From NCBI GenBank assembly GCA_022842065.1, contig JALHQH010000019.1, positions 1 through 64,000 of the forward strand: DNA of 64,000 bases. The letters run 5' to 3'. This document shows, one piece after another, positions 18,546-26,566 of this stretch (its first letter is position 1; each line of letters opens with the position of its first letter). Below the pieces are notes generated by a model, which searched no databases, had not been told where the DNA came from, and saw only the letters and a program-made list of their open reading frames with translations. The DNA comes from Caldilineaceae bacterium. Lineage in GTDB: Bacteria > Chloroflexota > Anaerolineae > Caldilineales > Caldilineaceae. A program made the translations under genes and the position numbers.

Positions 18546-20780
18546 ATGTTTGATCTGCTTGAAATCCGAACCCTTGGTCAATTACAGATGCAGTGGCGCG
18601 CAACCGCGACACCGCTGACGCTAGCACCGCGCGAAGCGATGTTATTGATCTACCTGGCCTATCAGCAATTACCGCTTTCACGCCACACCCTCTACGATCT
18701 GCTGTGGCCGGATGAAACGCGTGTGCGCGCCCAGGGCAATTTGCGTAAACTGCTCCTGGATCTGCGGCGCAGCTTGGGCGATCTAATTGTTGCCGATCGC
18801 AATATCGTTACCTTGCAAGATAACCCCCATCCCATCTGGCTGGATGTCCACAAATTCAAGTGGCATATGGCACCACTGGGACAGGTAAATCGGACCCAAC
18901 CGCTGGCCACCATCAATATTCCCAAACTGCTGGAAGGGGTAAAACTCTACCGCGGCGACTTTTTAACCGACTTCAAGGCCCCACGTAGCTATCTGTTGTC
19001 GGCATGGGTAGAGCAAGAACAAGAGCAGTTGCGCGCCCAGATGGGAATGGCTCTGCAGGCGCTGGTTATACACTTTATCAAAGGTGCGGAGTACCACAAC
19101 GCTGTACGCTATGCCAAGCAGTTGCTACAAATTGACCCTTTTGATGAACTAATCGTGGCCGAATTGATGCGGTTATGGACCAACCTGGATGAACGCGAGC
19201 AGGCCCTAACCCTCTATCGTACTTATCGGCAAAATTTGCGACGTGCGGAAAAAGGCGCGCCGCCGGCGGCGCTTGAGCAGCTCTATCAGGAAATTCGCAG
19301 TGGCATTATACCCGTACTCATTCAGCACGAACAGCCGGCACCAGTCATTGCAGCCGGCCCTAATCGCCCAGTTGAGCACCTAGCCACGACAAACAGTCCA
19401 CTCGTTGCGATCAAACAAAGCATGCCCCTACCGAGGCCGCTTACTGCGCTGCTGGGCCGTGACGAATGGCTAGCGCGACTCCAACTCACGCTGCAAGACC
19501 CAAATGTTCGCTTGCTAAGTTTAGTAGGGATGGGAGGGATAGGGAAGAGCCACTTGGCCATGACCTTTGCCCATCAACTTACGCTGCAAGCAACGATGGA
19601 TGTGGCCTTTGTTACGCTAGAGCACTTTCAATCCACACCCGTGGCGAGTAACACGGTGGAGCGTACAGACCAGCTAATCGCGGCCATTGCCAATGTTTTC
19701 ACACCGGCAATGACTGTGGATGGGTTTACCCCTGAGCAATTACACGCGCTCATCCATAATCGTGATTTGCTCGTAATTTTGGATTATTTTGACCCTTCTA
19801 TCACCGATACCGCCTGGTTGAGCGAGCTACTGCAGCGCACCACCAAGCTCAAAATTCTGATTACCGCGCGCGAATCGCTCCAACTGCCCGGCGAGGTAGT
19901 CGTGCGGTTACCTGGCCTGAGCACAGCTGCGCCAACCATGCTGCCGGTTCCTCGACACCTACCGGATCATCGGTCACTGACAGAGACAACGGCGCTGCCG
20001 TCACCGGCAGCGCAGCTATTTATGCATTGTGTCCAAAGGCGGGATCCAACCCTTACTGCCCCTGATGGCGCGATGAAGCCAGACCTATTGCAACCGGGCA
20101 CCTTACAGCGGGAGCCTTTGCCGCAGATTGAGCAGATCTGTCGGCTGGTTGAAGGGCATCCGTTGGCCATTGAGCTAGCAGCGAGGTTGGTGCTTCACTA
20201 TCAATATCAGGAGATTATCGAGTTATTGACGGAGGGAATCGAGGTGCTCACCGCCAGCGGTGAGCAGTCACACCGCCAGCATTCGCTCAAGTTGGTACTG
20301 GCCGAAGCCTGGCAACAATTGCCGTGCGAGGCACAGGAATTGTTACAGGTGCTCACCGTTTTTGCAGAGAGCTTTAGTCGTAAGGCAGCCATTGCGGTGG
20401 CAGGGGCCTCGTTGGAGTTGCTGAGTCTGTTGGTTAACCGGAGTTGGCTACTTGGCCAAAAAGCTGGGCGCTACCGCATACCGCGCCTGGTTCACCATTA
20501 CCTTAGCCACCATACAACAAGTTACCAAGATGCCGAGCAAAAGCAGAAGTTGCAGGCGCGCCATGCAGACTATTATCTAAGCCATTTTCTAGAAGATATT
20601 GCGTCCAACAGTGCCGCCGCTCATGGCAAAGTCCAGTTCGTTTTTGTGGAAGATCGCGGCAACATTGCCAATGCTTTGGGTTGGGCGCTGCAATATGGTG
20701 AACCGCAACGGCAGGCGACCTGCCGTCGCCTGCTGCCACTGCTGGAAAGCGCACAATTGTTACACCAAAAGGGGCGGTAA
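18546..20780 (+). CDS. SARP/AfsR-type regulator (BTAD + NB-ARC), lacking TPR tail
   Basis: A 744-residue regulator. Residues 1-95 are an OmpR-like winged helix (APREAMLLIYLAYQQLPLSRHTLYDLLWPDE). Residues about 100-245 are a BTAD helical domain (FLTDF, then QLLQIDPFDELIVAELMRL and QALTLYRTYRQNL). Residues about 305-560 form an AAA/NB-ARC ATPase with Walker A GMGGIGKS near residue 328 and LLVILDYFD as Walker B. A further helical and winged part follows, and the protein ends abruptly at LLPLLESAQLLHQKGR, where homologues continue into tetratricopeptide repeats. Its last 21 bases overlap the convergent gene at 20760. Divergent from the secretome cluster, it may control it; this is inferred from position. 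Confidence 0.8.
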   Translation: MFDLLEIRTLGQLQMQWRATATPLTLAPREAMLLIYLAYQQLPLSRHTLYDLLWPDETRVRAQGNLRKLLLDLRRSLGDLIVADRNIVTLQDNPHPIWLDVHKFKWHMAPLGQVNRTQPLATINIPKLLEGVKLYRGDFLTDFKAPRSYLLSAWVEQEQEQLRAQMGMALQALVIHFIKGAEYHNAVRYAKQLLQIDPFDELIVAELMRLWTNLDEREQALTLYRTYRQNLRRAEKGAPPAALEQLYQEIRSGIIPVLIQHEQPAPVIAAGPNRPVEHLATTNSPLVAIKQSMPLPRPLTALLGRDEWLARLQLTLQDPNVRLLSLVGMGGIGKSHLAMTFAHQLTLQATMDVAFVTLEHFQSTPVASNTVERTDQLIAAIANVFTPAMTVDGFTPEQLHALIHNRDLLVILDYFDPSITDTAWLSELLQRTTKLKILITARESLQLPGEVVVRLPGLSTAAPTMLPVPRHLPDHRSLTETTALPSPAAQLFMHCVQRRDPTLTAPDGAMKPDLLQPGTLQREPLPQIEQICRLVEGHPLAIELAARLVLHYQYQEIIELLTEGIEVLTASGEQSHRQHSLKLVLAEAWQQLPCEAQELLQVLTVFAESFSRKAAIAVAGASLELLSLLVNRSWLLGQKAGRYRIPRLVHHYLSHHTTSYQDAEQKQKLQARHADYYLSHFLEDIASNSAAAHGKVQFVFVEDRGNIANALGWALQYGEPQRQATCRRLLPLLESAQLLHQKGR

Positions 20781-21440
20781 GGGGTTAGGCATGGCAGGGA
20801 GAGGACGAGCGCGCGGCGTAATGTTCAGAGCGCCAGTGGTTAAGTCGCGCACGGCGCGCCAGGGCTGGGGCTGGTCATAGTCATAATACTTGGTGCGCTC
20901 AATCAGCGGTGGCGTGTCGCTTAACAGGCCACCGGGCACAATGCCATTGTGGATGCGCACAGTACTATAATAGACGGGGGCAAGTTCACGTACGGCGTCG
21001 ATGTGTAGTTGGCTATTGCTCCAGTGGTGTTTGGCCTCTTCTGAGTCAAAAAGTACCAGATTACCATAATCACTGTCCGCGAGTTCCAGCGTGTAATAGG
21101 CAAGCACCCCCGGTTGTTGGGCCAGTTCGGCAAGCAGATCCTCGTCCAGCAAATTAATCCGAGCCACTGTCACCTGGCGGCGACGCTGCCCAAAAAAGCC
21201 GACAAAGATCAGGCGCGGTAAGGTGCGTAGGGCAACACAATCACCCAGGATCAACCGCCGGTAAAGGCCTTTCTCCTGCCATTCCTGCCGGGCACCAAAG
21301 GTGCCGGTCAACGAGAGCAGCCGGCGCAAACTCGCCAATGCATCGGTCAAGCTTGCGTAATCGCGTGCGGTGTGTTGTGGATCAGTAAAAGGATGGTCAG
21401 GATGTGGTTCCTCGCCAGCCAATACAGCTACATTACTCAT
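20760..21440 (-). CDS. Conserved hypothetical protein, possible dimeric alpha/beta-barrel fold
   Basis: A 226-residue soluble protein. AGGAAATTGAC precedes the ATG. Two halves have a similar feel: one with LPRLIFVGFFGQRRRQVTVARI, the other with VLAYYTLELADSDYGNLVLF followed by HHWSNSQLHIDAV. This strand-helix pattern with a His/Trp pair resembles the antibiotic-biosynthesis-monooxygenase or EthD-like ferredoxin fold, but I do not recognise the family. It converges on and overlaps the SARP-type regulator by 21 bp. It also lies downstream of the ABC operon across a strong hairpin. No function is assigned. Confidence 0.65.
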   Translation of the reverse strand: MSNVAVLAGEEPHPDHPFTDPQHTARDYASLTDALASLRRLLSLTGTFGARQEWQEKGLYRRLILGDCVALRTLPRLIFVGFFGQRRRQVTVARINLLDEDLLAELAQQPGVLAYYTLELADSDYGNLVLFDSEEAKHHWSNSQLHIDAVRELAPVYYSTVRIHNGIVPGGLLSDTPPLIERTKYYDYDQPQPWRAVRDLTTGALNITPRARPLPAMPNPLPPLLV

Positions 21441-21651
21441 GTCAATTTCCTATTTGATTGTGATTTGGATAAAAGTTTAGAGCAGCAGATCGCAACGCCA
21501 GTGGTGGTTAGCTGCTGGTTACAGGGTAGCGGGGTGGCGATGTGAAAGCACACTACTCTGTAGGTAATATTACATTGTTTCTTTTATCACAAAATGGCGC
21601 AACCTAGCAAATTGTTGAAATAGAGGATGTACAGATCGTGGACAAATATAG

Positions 21652-21685
21652 AACAGACCCGGCCGCGCTTGCGGCCGGGTCTGTT
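21652..21685. terminator. Strong GC hairpin at the end of the ABC operon
   Basis: AACAGACCCGGCCGC (21652-21666) pairs perfectly with 21671-21685 over 15 bp with a GCTT loop. It lies 85 nt past the stop of the fused ATPase gene. Neither side has a long T-run. It is the main structure in the 329-bp gap 21441-21769. Confidence 0.65.
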
Positions 21686-21769
21686 GTTTCATTACCGATT
21701 TAGGACTTACGAAGTACCCTCTGGCTTCAACACGCTCAGCCGCCGCAGGATACGGCGTGAGCCCGATGG

Positions 21770-23884
21770 TTATGCGTTAAGCGTGGCCTTGACGACGGGA
21801 TCAAAATTACTGAGGGTCTCCAACTCGATATGGCAGAAGATACGGTGACCGTTACCGGCTTCGCGCCAAGGGGGCACCGTCGTTTCACAGATCTTGCCGC
21901 CATCGGGCAACAGATTACGGCGCGGACAACGGGTGTGGAAACGACAACCAGTGGGAGGATTGAGGGCGCTGGGTACGGTCCCTTCCAGCCGGATGCGCTG
22001 TTGTTGCACGGTTGGGTCAGGAATGGGCACAGCGGAGAGCAAGGCTTCGGTGTAAGGGTGATAAGGCGGGTGATAGATCGCCTCGGTCGGTCCCAACTCC
22101 ATGATCTGCCCCAGATACATGACGGCAATGTTGTCACAGAAAAAGCGCACCACGCTCAGATCGTGGGCAATAAAGACCATCGTCGTGCCATACTCTTGCT
22201 GCACCGCCAAGAGTAAATTGAGAATTGCGGCCTGCACCGAAACATCAAGCGCGCTGACCGGCTCGTCACAGAGGATCAGGTCGGGGCGGCTGGCTAAGGC
22301 GCGCGCAATCCCCACCCGCTGCTTTTCGCCACCACTTAGCTGGCGGGGCAGACGATCATAGTAGGCTTCACTCAGGCGCATCGCTTCCAACAGCTTGATC
22401 ACCTCGGCGCGCACCTGCTGGCGCGGCACCGTGCCAAAGCGGATCATCGGGCGCGCGATCTGCTGCCCGATAGTGTAGGCTGGGTTCATGGTCGAATCGG
22501 GATTTTGGAAGACCATCTGCAACTCTTGGATCAGGTCGCTGTTACGGTCGGTCAGATCGCCGGTAATGTCAAAGCCCATAAATTCGGCTGTACCGGCAGT
22601 TGAATCCTCCAGACCAATGATCGTGCGAATCAGTGTGCTTTTGCCACAGCCGGATTCGCCGACAATCCCCAGCGTGTTACCTTTGCGCACGGTAAAGCTG
22701 GCATCTTCCAGCGCTTTGACATACCGCTTTTCGCCCAACCCAAAAAGTGCCGCCAATCCTTTACCCGGCACCGGATAATATTTCTGCAGACCATCAAGTT
22801 GGAGCAGCACATCGCCATTGTTTGTTTGCCCAGTTACGGGGTTGGCGGTGACCCCTTCACCCGCAGGCAGTAGCAGATCAACTGGTGGTTGCCAGGCGGC
22901 AGCGTCAATCGTTTCTGCAAAGTGACAGCGCACCCAGCTCCCATCGGCCAACTGGCGCAATTGGGGCCGTTCATCCCAACAGTGCTGTTGCACATAATCA
23001 CAGCGCGGGGCAAAGACACAGCCACTGGGCCGTTTGTCCGGTGGGGGCACCCGCCCTGGGATTGGGTAGAGCATGCTGCTACCTTTGCTGGCGCCCAATT
23101 TAGGCACACAGCGGATCAGCCCTTGGGTGTAGGGATGTTGTGGATCGGCAAACAGGGCTTCGACCGTGGCCCGCTCCACCATTTCGCCGGCATACATGAC
23201 CCCTACCTTGTTACAGATGCGCGCTACCACCCCCAGGTTATGGCTGATATACATGATCGCGGTGTCAAACTCACGGCGCAGTTCGCTGATCAGATCAAGC
23301 ACCGTCGCTTCAACCGTGACATCCAGCGCCGTGGTCGGCTCGTCCATAATCAACAACGCTGGGTTGTTGAGCAGCGCCATCGCAATGACGACGCGTTGCT
23401 GTTGTCCACCGGAAATTTGGTGGGGATAGCGTTGAACGACACTGGCCGGATCGGGCATGTGCACCAGATCGAGCATTTCGATACACCGTTTCAGCGCGAC
23501 CGCGTCATCAATGCGCTGATGAACGGTCAAGACCTCTTTCATCTGTTCGCCCAGACGCATGGAAGGGTTAAGCGCCTGCATGGGATCTTGATAGACCATG
23601 GCAATACGGTTGCCGCGCAATTGGCGCAACTCTTCCCCCGTTTTGCCAACCAGTTCCTCGCCCATAAACTGGATGCTGCCCCGCTTGACATAGCCGTTGC
23701 GCCCTAGAAAGTTGACAATCGACCAGGCCACCGTGCTTTTACCACAGCCGGATTCGCCGACGATGCCATACGATTCACTGCGCCCAATCGAAAAGGAGAC
23801 ATCCTGTACCGCTTCAATTTCGCCGCCGCGCACCTTGTAGGCAATGGCGAGATTTTCAACTTTTAGAACGGGAGTGGTTGACAT
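21770..23884 (-). CDS. Fused ABC transporter ATPase (OppD-OppF type)
   Basis: A 704-residue protein with two complete ATPase halves. Half one has Walker A GESGCGKST near residue 37, signature ISGGQQQR and Walker B LLIMDEP. Half two has GESGCGKST near residue 405, signature LSGGEKQR and LILCDEP. Each half ends in an oligopeptide/dipeptide C-terminal region with a Cys motif (CVFAPRCDYVQQHC and CRFHTRCPRR), as in OppD/DppF-like proteins that may bind an iron-sulphur cluster. The protein thus replaces separate OppD and OppF subunits. It is the last gene of the SBP-permease-permease-ATPase operon. The substrate, by context with MttB- and sarcosine-oxidase-like genes, may be a methylated amine or small peptide. 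Confidence 0.92.
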   Translation of the reverse strand: MSTTPVLKVENLAIAYKVRGGEIEAVQDVSFSIGRSESYGIVGESGCGKSTVAWSIVNFLGRNGYVKRGSIQFMGEELVGKTGEELRQLRGNRIAMVYQDPMQALNPSMRLGEQMKEVLTVHQRIDDAVALKRCIEMLDLVHMPDPASVVQRYPHQISGGQQQRVVIAMALLNNPALLIMDEPTTALDVTVEATVLDLISELRREFDTAIMYISHNLGVVARICNKVGVMYAGEMVERATVEALFADPQHPYTQGLIRCVPKLGASKGSSMLYPIPGRVPPPDKRPSGCVFAPRCDYVQQHCWDERPQLRQLADGSWVRCHFAETIDAAAWQPPVDLLLPAGEGVTANPVTGQTNNGDVLLQLDGLQKYYPVPGKGLAALFGLGEKRYVKALEDASFTVRKGNTLGIVGESGCGKSTLIRTIIGLEDSTAGTAEFMGFDITGDLTDRNSDLIQELQMVFQNPDSTMNPAYTIGQQIARPMIRFGTVPRQQVRAEVIKLLEAMRLSEAYYDRLPRQLSGGEKQRVGIARALASRPDLILCDEPVSALDVSVQAAILNLLLAVQQEYGTTMVFIAHDLSVVRFFCDNIAVMYLGQIMELGPTEAIYHPPYHPYTEALLSAVPIPDPTVQQQRIRLEGTVPSALNPPTGCRFHTRCPRRNLLPDGGKICETTVPPWREAGNGHRIFCHIELETLSNFDPVVKATLNA

Positions 23885-23910
23885 GGATTCGTTTACTCTG
23901 TAGGTTTATG

Positions 23911-24005
23911 GACGACGGACGACCGATGACCGATGACCGATGACCGGTGGCTGAGCGGGTGCCCATTGGGCGCGAAGCCTTAGGTCGTCGGTCATCGTGT
24001 CGTCA
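23911..24005. repeat. Heptamer array GAYGACC with inverted partner inside the ABC operon
   Basis: Heptamers GACGACG, GACGACC, GATGACC x3 and GGTGGCT run at 23911-23952. The inverse GGTCGTC, GGTCATC, GTGTCGTC runs at 23983-24004 and enters the stop codon of the permease gene (24003-24005). Related words (GGACGACCGACGACGG) occur at 41189-41204. Confidence 0.75.
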
Positions 24006-24923
24006 GCGTTGGTAGCGACTGATCTCTTCACGTAGACCGTCGGCCAGGAGATTCAGCCCGATCACCAGCGAGGAGATGGCCAGCGAGGGCCAGATCACCG
24101 CCCACTGGTTGATAAAGATATTCTTGCGCGCTTCGTTGACCATGCCGCCCCAATCCGGATCGGGCGGGGGTAGGCCAATGCCCAGGAAACCAAGGGTGCC
24201 GATGGCAAAGATCGCATACCCGACACGCAACATGGCATCCACCAACAGTGGGCCAAGCGCGTTGGGCAAAATCTCGTGGAACATAATGTACCAACTATTT
24301 TCGCCGCGAGTCGCCGCCGCGCGCACATAATCGCGTGTTTTGAGATCCAGCGTCATACTGCGCGTCAGGCGCGCGATGCCCGGTGCGCCGGTGATCATGA
24401 TCGCCAGAATCACCACCAGATCGCTACGCCCCAAGGCGGAGACAAAAACGAGATAGAGCACAATCACTGGAAAGGCAATTAGCGCATCGAGCAATTGCAT
24501 GATCACCTGATCCCACCAACCACCGCGGTAGCCGGCATTCAACCCCAGGATCGCCCCAAAGATCGCCGCCCAGATTACACCCCAAATCGCCACGCCACCG
24601 GGCACAACCGCGCCACCAGGCAGCCGGCTCTTCAAGAGGATCACCTGGGTGCCCTGCATCAGCCGCGAAGTGATATCGCGGCCCAGATAATCGGTGCCCA
24701 GCCAGTTGATCGCGTTGGGGGGCAAATTGGTCTCAAAATCATTCGCATTGGGCGGGAAAGGCGTCCAAACCAGCGAGACGAGGCCCACCACCACCCAAAA
24801 AAGGAACATGGCCAGGCCCACCGTCGCCACGCGCGATTCGAAGATAATTGCAAAATTCTGCCACCAACGCAGCCAGATCCCCGGTCTACGTTCTGGTTTA
24901 GCGCTCAGTTCAACAACAGCCAT
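24003..24923 (-). CDS. ABC transporter permease (OppC/DppC type)
   Basis: A 306-residue permease. It has an N-terminal cytoplasmic stretch, a first helix (VGLAMFLFWVVVGLVSL), an extracytoplasmic loop with the family motif NWLGTDYLGRDITSRLMQG, and five further helices. The EAA loop reads YVRAAATRGENSWYIMFHEILPNA. AGGAG precedes the ATG by 6 nt. It pairs with the OppB-like permease upstream, separated by octamer arrays. It forms half of the channel for the peptide/amine importer. Confidence 0.92.
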   Translation of the reverse strand: MAVVELSAKPERRPGIWLRWWQNFAIIFESRVATVGLAMFLFWVVVGLVSLVWTPFPPNANDFETNLPPNAINWLGTDYLGRDITSRLMQGTQVILLKSRLPGGAVVPGGVAIWGVIWAAIFGAILGLNAGYRGGWWDQVIMQLLDALIAFPVIVLYLVFVSALGRSDLVVILAIMITGAPGIARLTRSMTLDLKTRDYVRAAATRGENSWYIMFHEILPNALGPLLVDAMLRVGYAIFAIGTLGFLGIGLPPPDPDWGGMVNEARKNIFINQWAVIWPSLAISSLVIGLNLLADGLREEISRYQR

Positions 24924-24937
24924 GCACAGCTCCTATT

Positions 24938-25062
24938 GGTAAATCGGTACATCGGTAGATTAGTACATCAGTAGATTAGTAGGTTAGTAAATCAGTACAC
25001 TGGTGAAAGTGTCTCTACCAATTTACCGATGTACCGATTTACCAGTCTACCACCCTACCGAT
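24938..25062. repeat. Paired octamer arrays, RGTANATY family (9 + 6 copies)
   Basis: Nine consecutive octamers from GGTAAATC at 24938 to GGTGAAAG ending 25009 face six octamers of TACCNATT type at 25015-25062. The 20-bp arms GGTAAATCGGTACATCGGTA (24938-24957) and 25024-25043 are exact complements. The right array contains the stop codon of the OppB-like gene (25055-25057). The same family occurs at 50428-50525 and, as single-strand array, at 59661-59708. Confidence 0.9.
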
Positions 25063-26350
25063 ACCGAATGCGCGGGTTAAGGTAAGTATACGCCAGGTCG
25101 CCGAGCAGACGAGTGACCACGGCGACGACGACGGTGAACATGGCGGCGGCTTCTACCGCGTTGTAATCACCAAAGACCGCCGATTCGTAGATATATTTGC
25201 CCAACCCAGGAAAGCCAAAGATAACCTCGACAACCACAATGCCGCCGATCAGCCAGTTGACATGCAACATGATCACGGTGATCGGGGCCATCAAGGCGTT
25301 GCGGAGCGCATGGCGCAAGATCACGCGGCGAAAGGGGACGCCTTTGATAATGGCCGTCCGAATGTAGGGCGAATCCATTACCTCAACCAGGCTGGCGCGC
25401 ATCATGCGGGCAACGTAGCCCAACTCAACGGCAGTCAACGTAATCACCGGCAGTGCGATCAGCCGGAGATTGTAGATGTCCGTATCATTCAGAAAGATCG
25501 ATACCGGCGGCAGCCACTTGAGCCAGACGCCCAACACGATAATCAGGAAAATGCCGGTGACAAATTCGGGCGTCGCGGTGAGCGCCAACCCGGTCACGGA
25601 AATCACCCGATCCGGCCAGCGCCCCGCAGTGACGCCGGCAATGGTACCCAGCAACAAGGCCAGCGGCATGACGACGACAAAGGCGATCCCCGCCAGCACC
25701 AACGTATTGCCGACGCGGGAAAAGAGCGTGGTCGCCACTGGTCGGCCATATTGAAACGAGATGCCCGGATCACCGCGTAACAGTCCTTTACGCAAGGGAA
25801 TATAGTCACGTGGACCATCGCTCACCTGGCGCAGCCCAGCCTTAGTCAACTCAAAGATCGCCGCGGCGTCGCCTTTGACCCACATGGCAGCGTTGTTCTT
25901 GCGATCAACGCCCCAGAAGATCGCTTGTCCATCCGCGTTTTCCTGCCAAACATCACCGGCAGGTTGTTCGACCGTTGAGCCGTCGGCCTGGCGCACCAGG
26001 GCAATTAGTTCACCCTCACGCATCTCCCAGCGCGTCAACTGGCCGTCAACATTCGCCCACCAATTGCGGTCACCGGAGGCAGGATCAACGGCAGTGACCA
26101 CCCCATGACCAACCGCGTTCGTTGCGCGCCAGTCGCTCCCCACCAGCCAGTCGAGATAACGCTGCCAGGCCGGCCAATCCAGCCCTAGTTGATTGTCATA
26201 GGAAGCTAACGATTCCGGGGTGGCGAAGACGCCCAGGATCTGCACCGAAACTTTACGCCCCACCACCTCCATCAGCGTAAAGAGGGTGACGGAGACGATC
26301 AACATGGTCACAACGGTTGAGATGAGACTACGCACCAAAAATTGGGCCAT
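25055..26350 (-). CDS. ABC transporter permease (OppB/DppB type) with large external insert
   Basis: A 431-residue permease. The ATG at 26350 follows GGAG by 6 nt. An upstream in-frame extension would translate the hairpin at 26442-26499 and is rejected. Helix one (LISTVVTMLIVSVTLFTLMEV) is followed by about 170 extracytoplasmic residues, longer than the usual 70-80. These include Trp/Asp-rich blocks (NWWANVDGQLTRWEM, AIFWGVDRKNNAAMW) that look like short repeats. Five further helices carry the EAA loop YIRTAIIKGVPFRRVILRHALRNA. The insert may contact the binding protein. It is the second gene of the importer operon. Confidence 0.88.
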   Translation of the reverse strand: MAQFLVRSLISTVVTMLIVSVTLFTLMEVVGRKVSVQILGVFATPESLASYDNQLGLDWPAWQRYLDWLVGSDWRATNAVGHGVVTAVDPASGDRNWWANVDGQLTRWEMREGELIALVRQADGSTVEQPAGDVWQENADGQAIFWGVDRKNNAAMWVKGDAAAIFELTKAGLRQVSDGPRDYIPLRKGLLRGDPGISFQYGRPVATTLFSRVGNTLVLAGIAFVVVMPLALLLGTIAGVTAGRWPDRVISVTGLALTATPEFVTGIFLIIVLGVWLKWLPPVSIFLNDTDIYNLRLIALPVITLTAVELGYVARMMRASLVEVMDSPYIRTAIIKGVPFRRVILRHALRNALMAPITVIMLHVNWLIGGIVVVEVIFGFPGLGKYIYESAVFGDYNAVEAAAMFTVVVAVVTRLLGDLAYTYLNPRIRYR

Positions 26351-26441
26351 TACATACTCCATGATTATCGTGCGCCAGGTTTGTAAACAGCGCACAGCGC
26401 AGGGAGGAGCAAGACGAGGGGGAGGACAGGAGATCCAGGCA

Positions 26442-26499
26442 CCTGTCATGCTGAGATACCGATGTTGCCTTGGCAATATCGGTATCTCAGCATGACAGG
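26442..26499. repeat. 22-bp perfect hairpin between SBP and permease genes
   Basis: CCTGTCATGCTGAGATACCGAT (two blocks, 26442-26463) pairs exactly with 26478-26499; the loop itself can pair GTTGCC with GGCAAT. It sits in the 216-bp gap after the binding-protein gene, where such hairpins often stabilise the upstream mRNA. CCTGTCATGCTGAG words are common REP sequences. Confidence 0.85.
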
Positions 26500-26566
26500 C
26501 ACTATGCTTTTCGTTTACACTTTATCAACCGACAGCCACCAGTCGTCACTGTTCGATCGTCAAAAA

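Noticed and set aside
22889..23707. 272-codon plus-strand frame opposite the fused ATPase
   Set aside because: It overlaps Walker and signature motifs on the minus strand and shows no family pattern of its own.
24938..25062. CRISPR-like repeat array
   Set aside because: Units are 8 bp, contiguous and without spacers; no cas gene is present.
26351..26476. N-terminal extension of the OppB-like permease
   Set aside because: It encodes the hairpin at 26442-26499 and lacks a ribosome site, while GGAG precedes the ATG at 26350.
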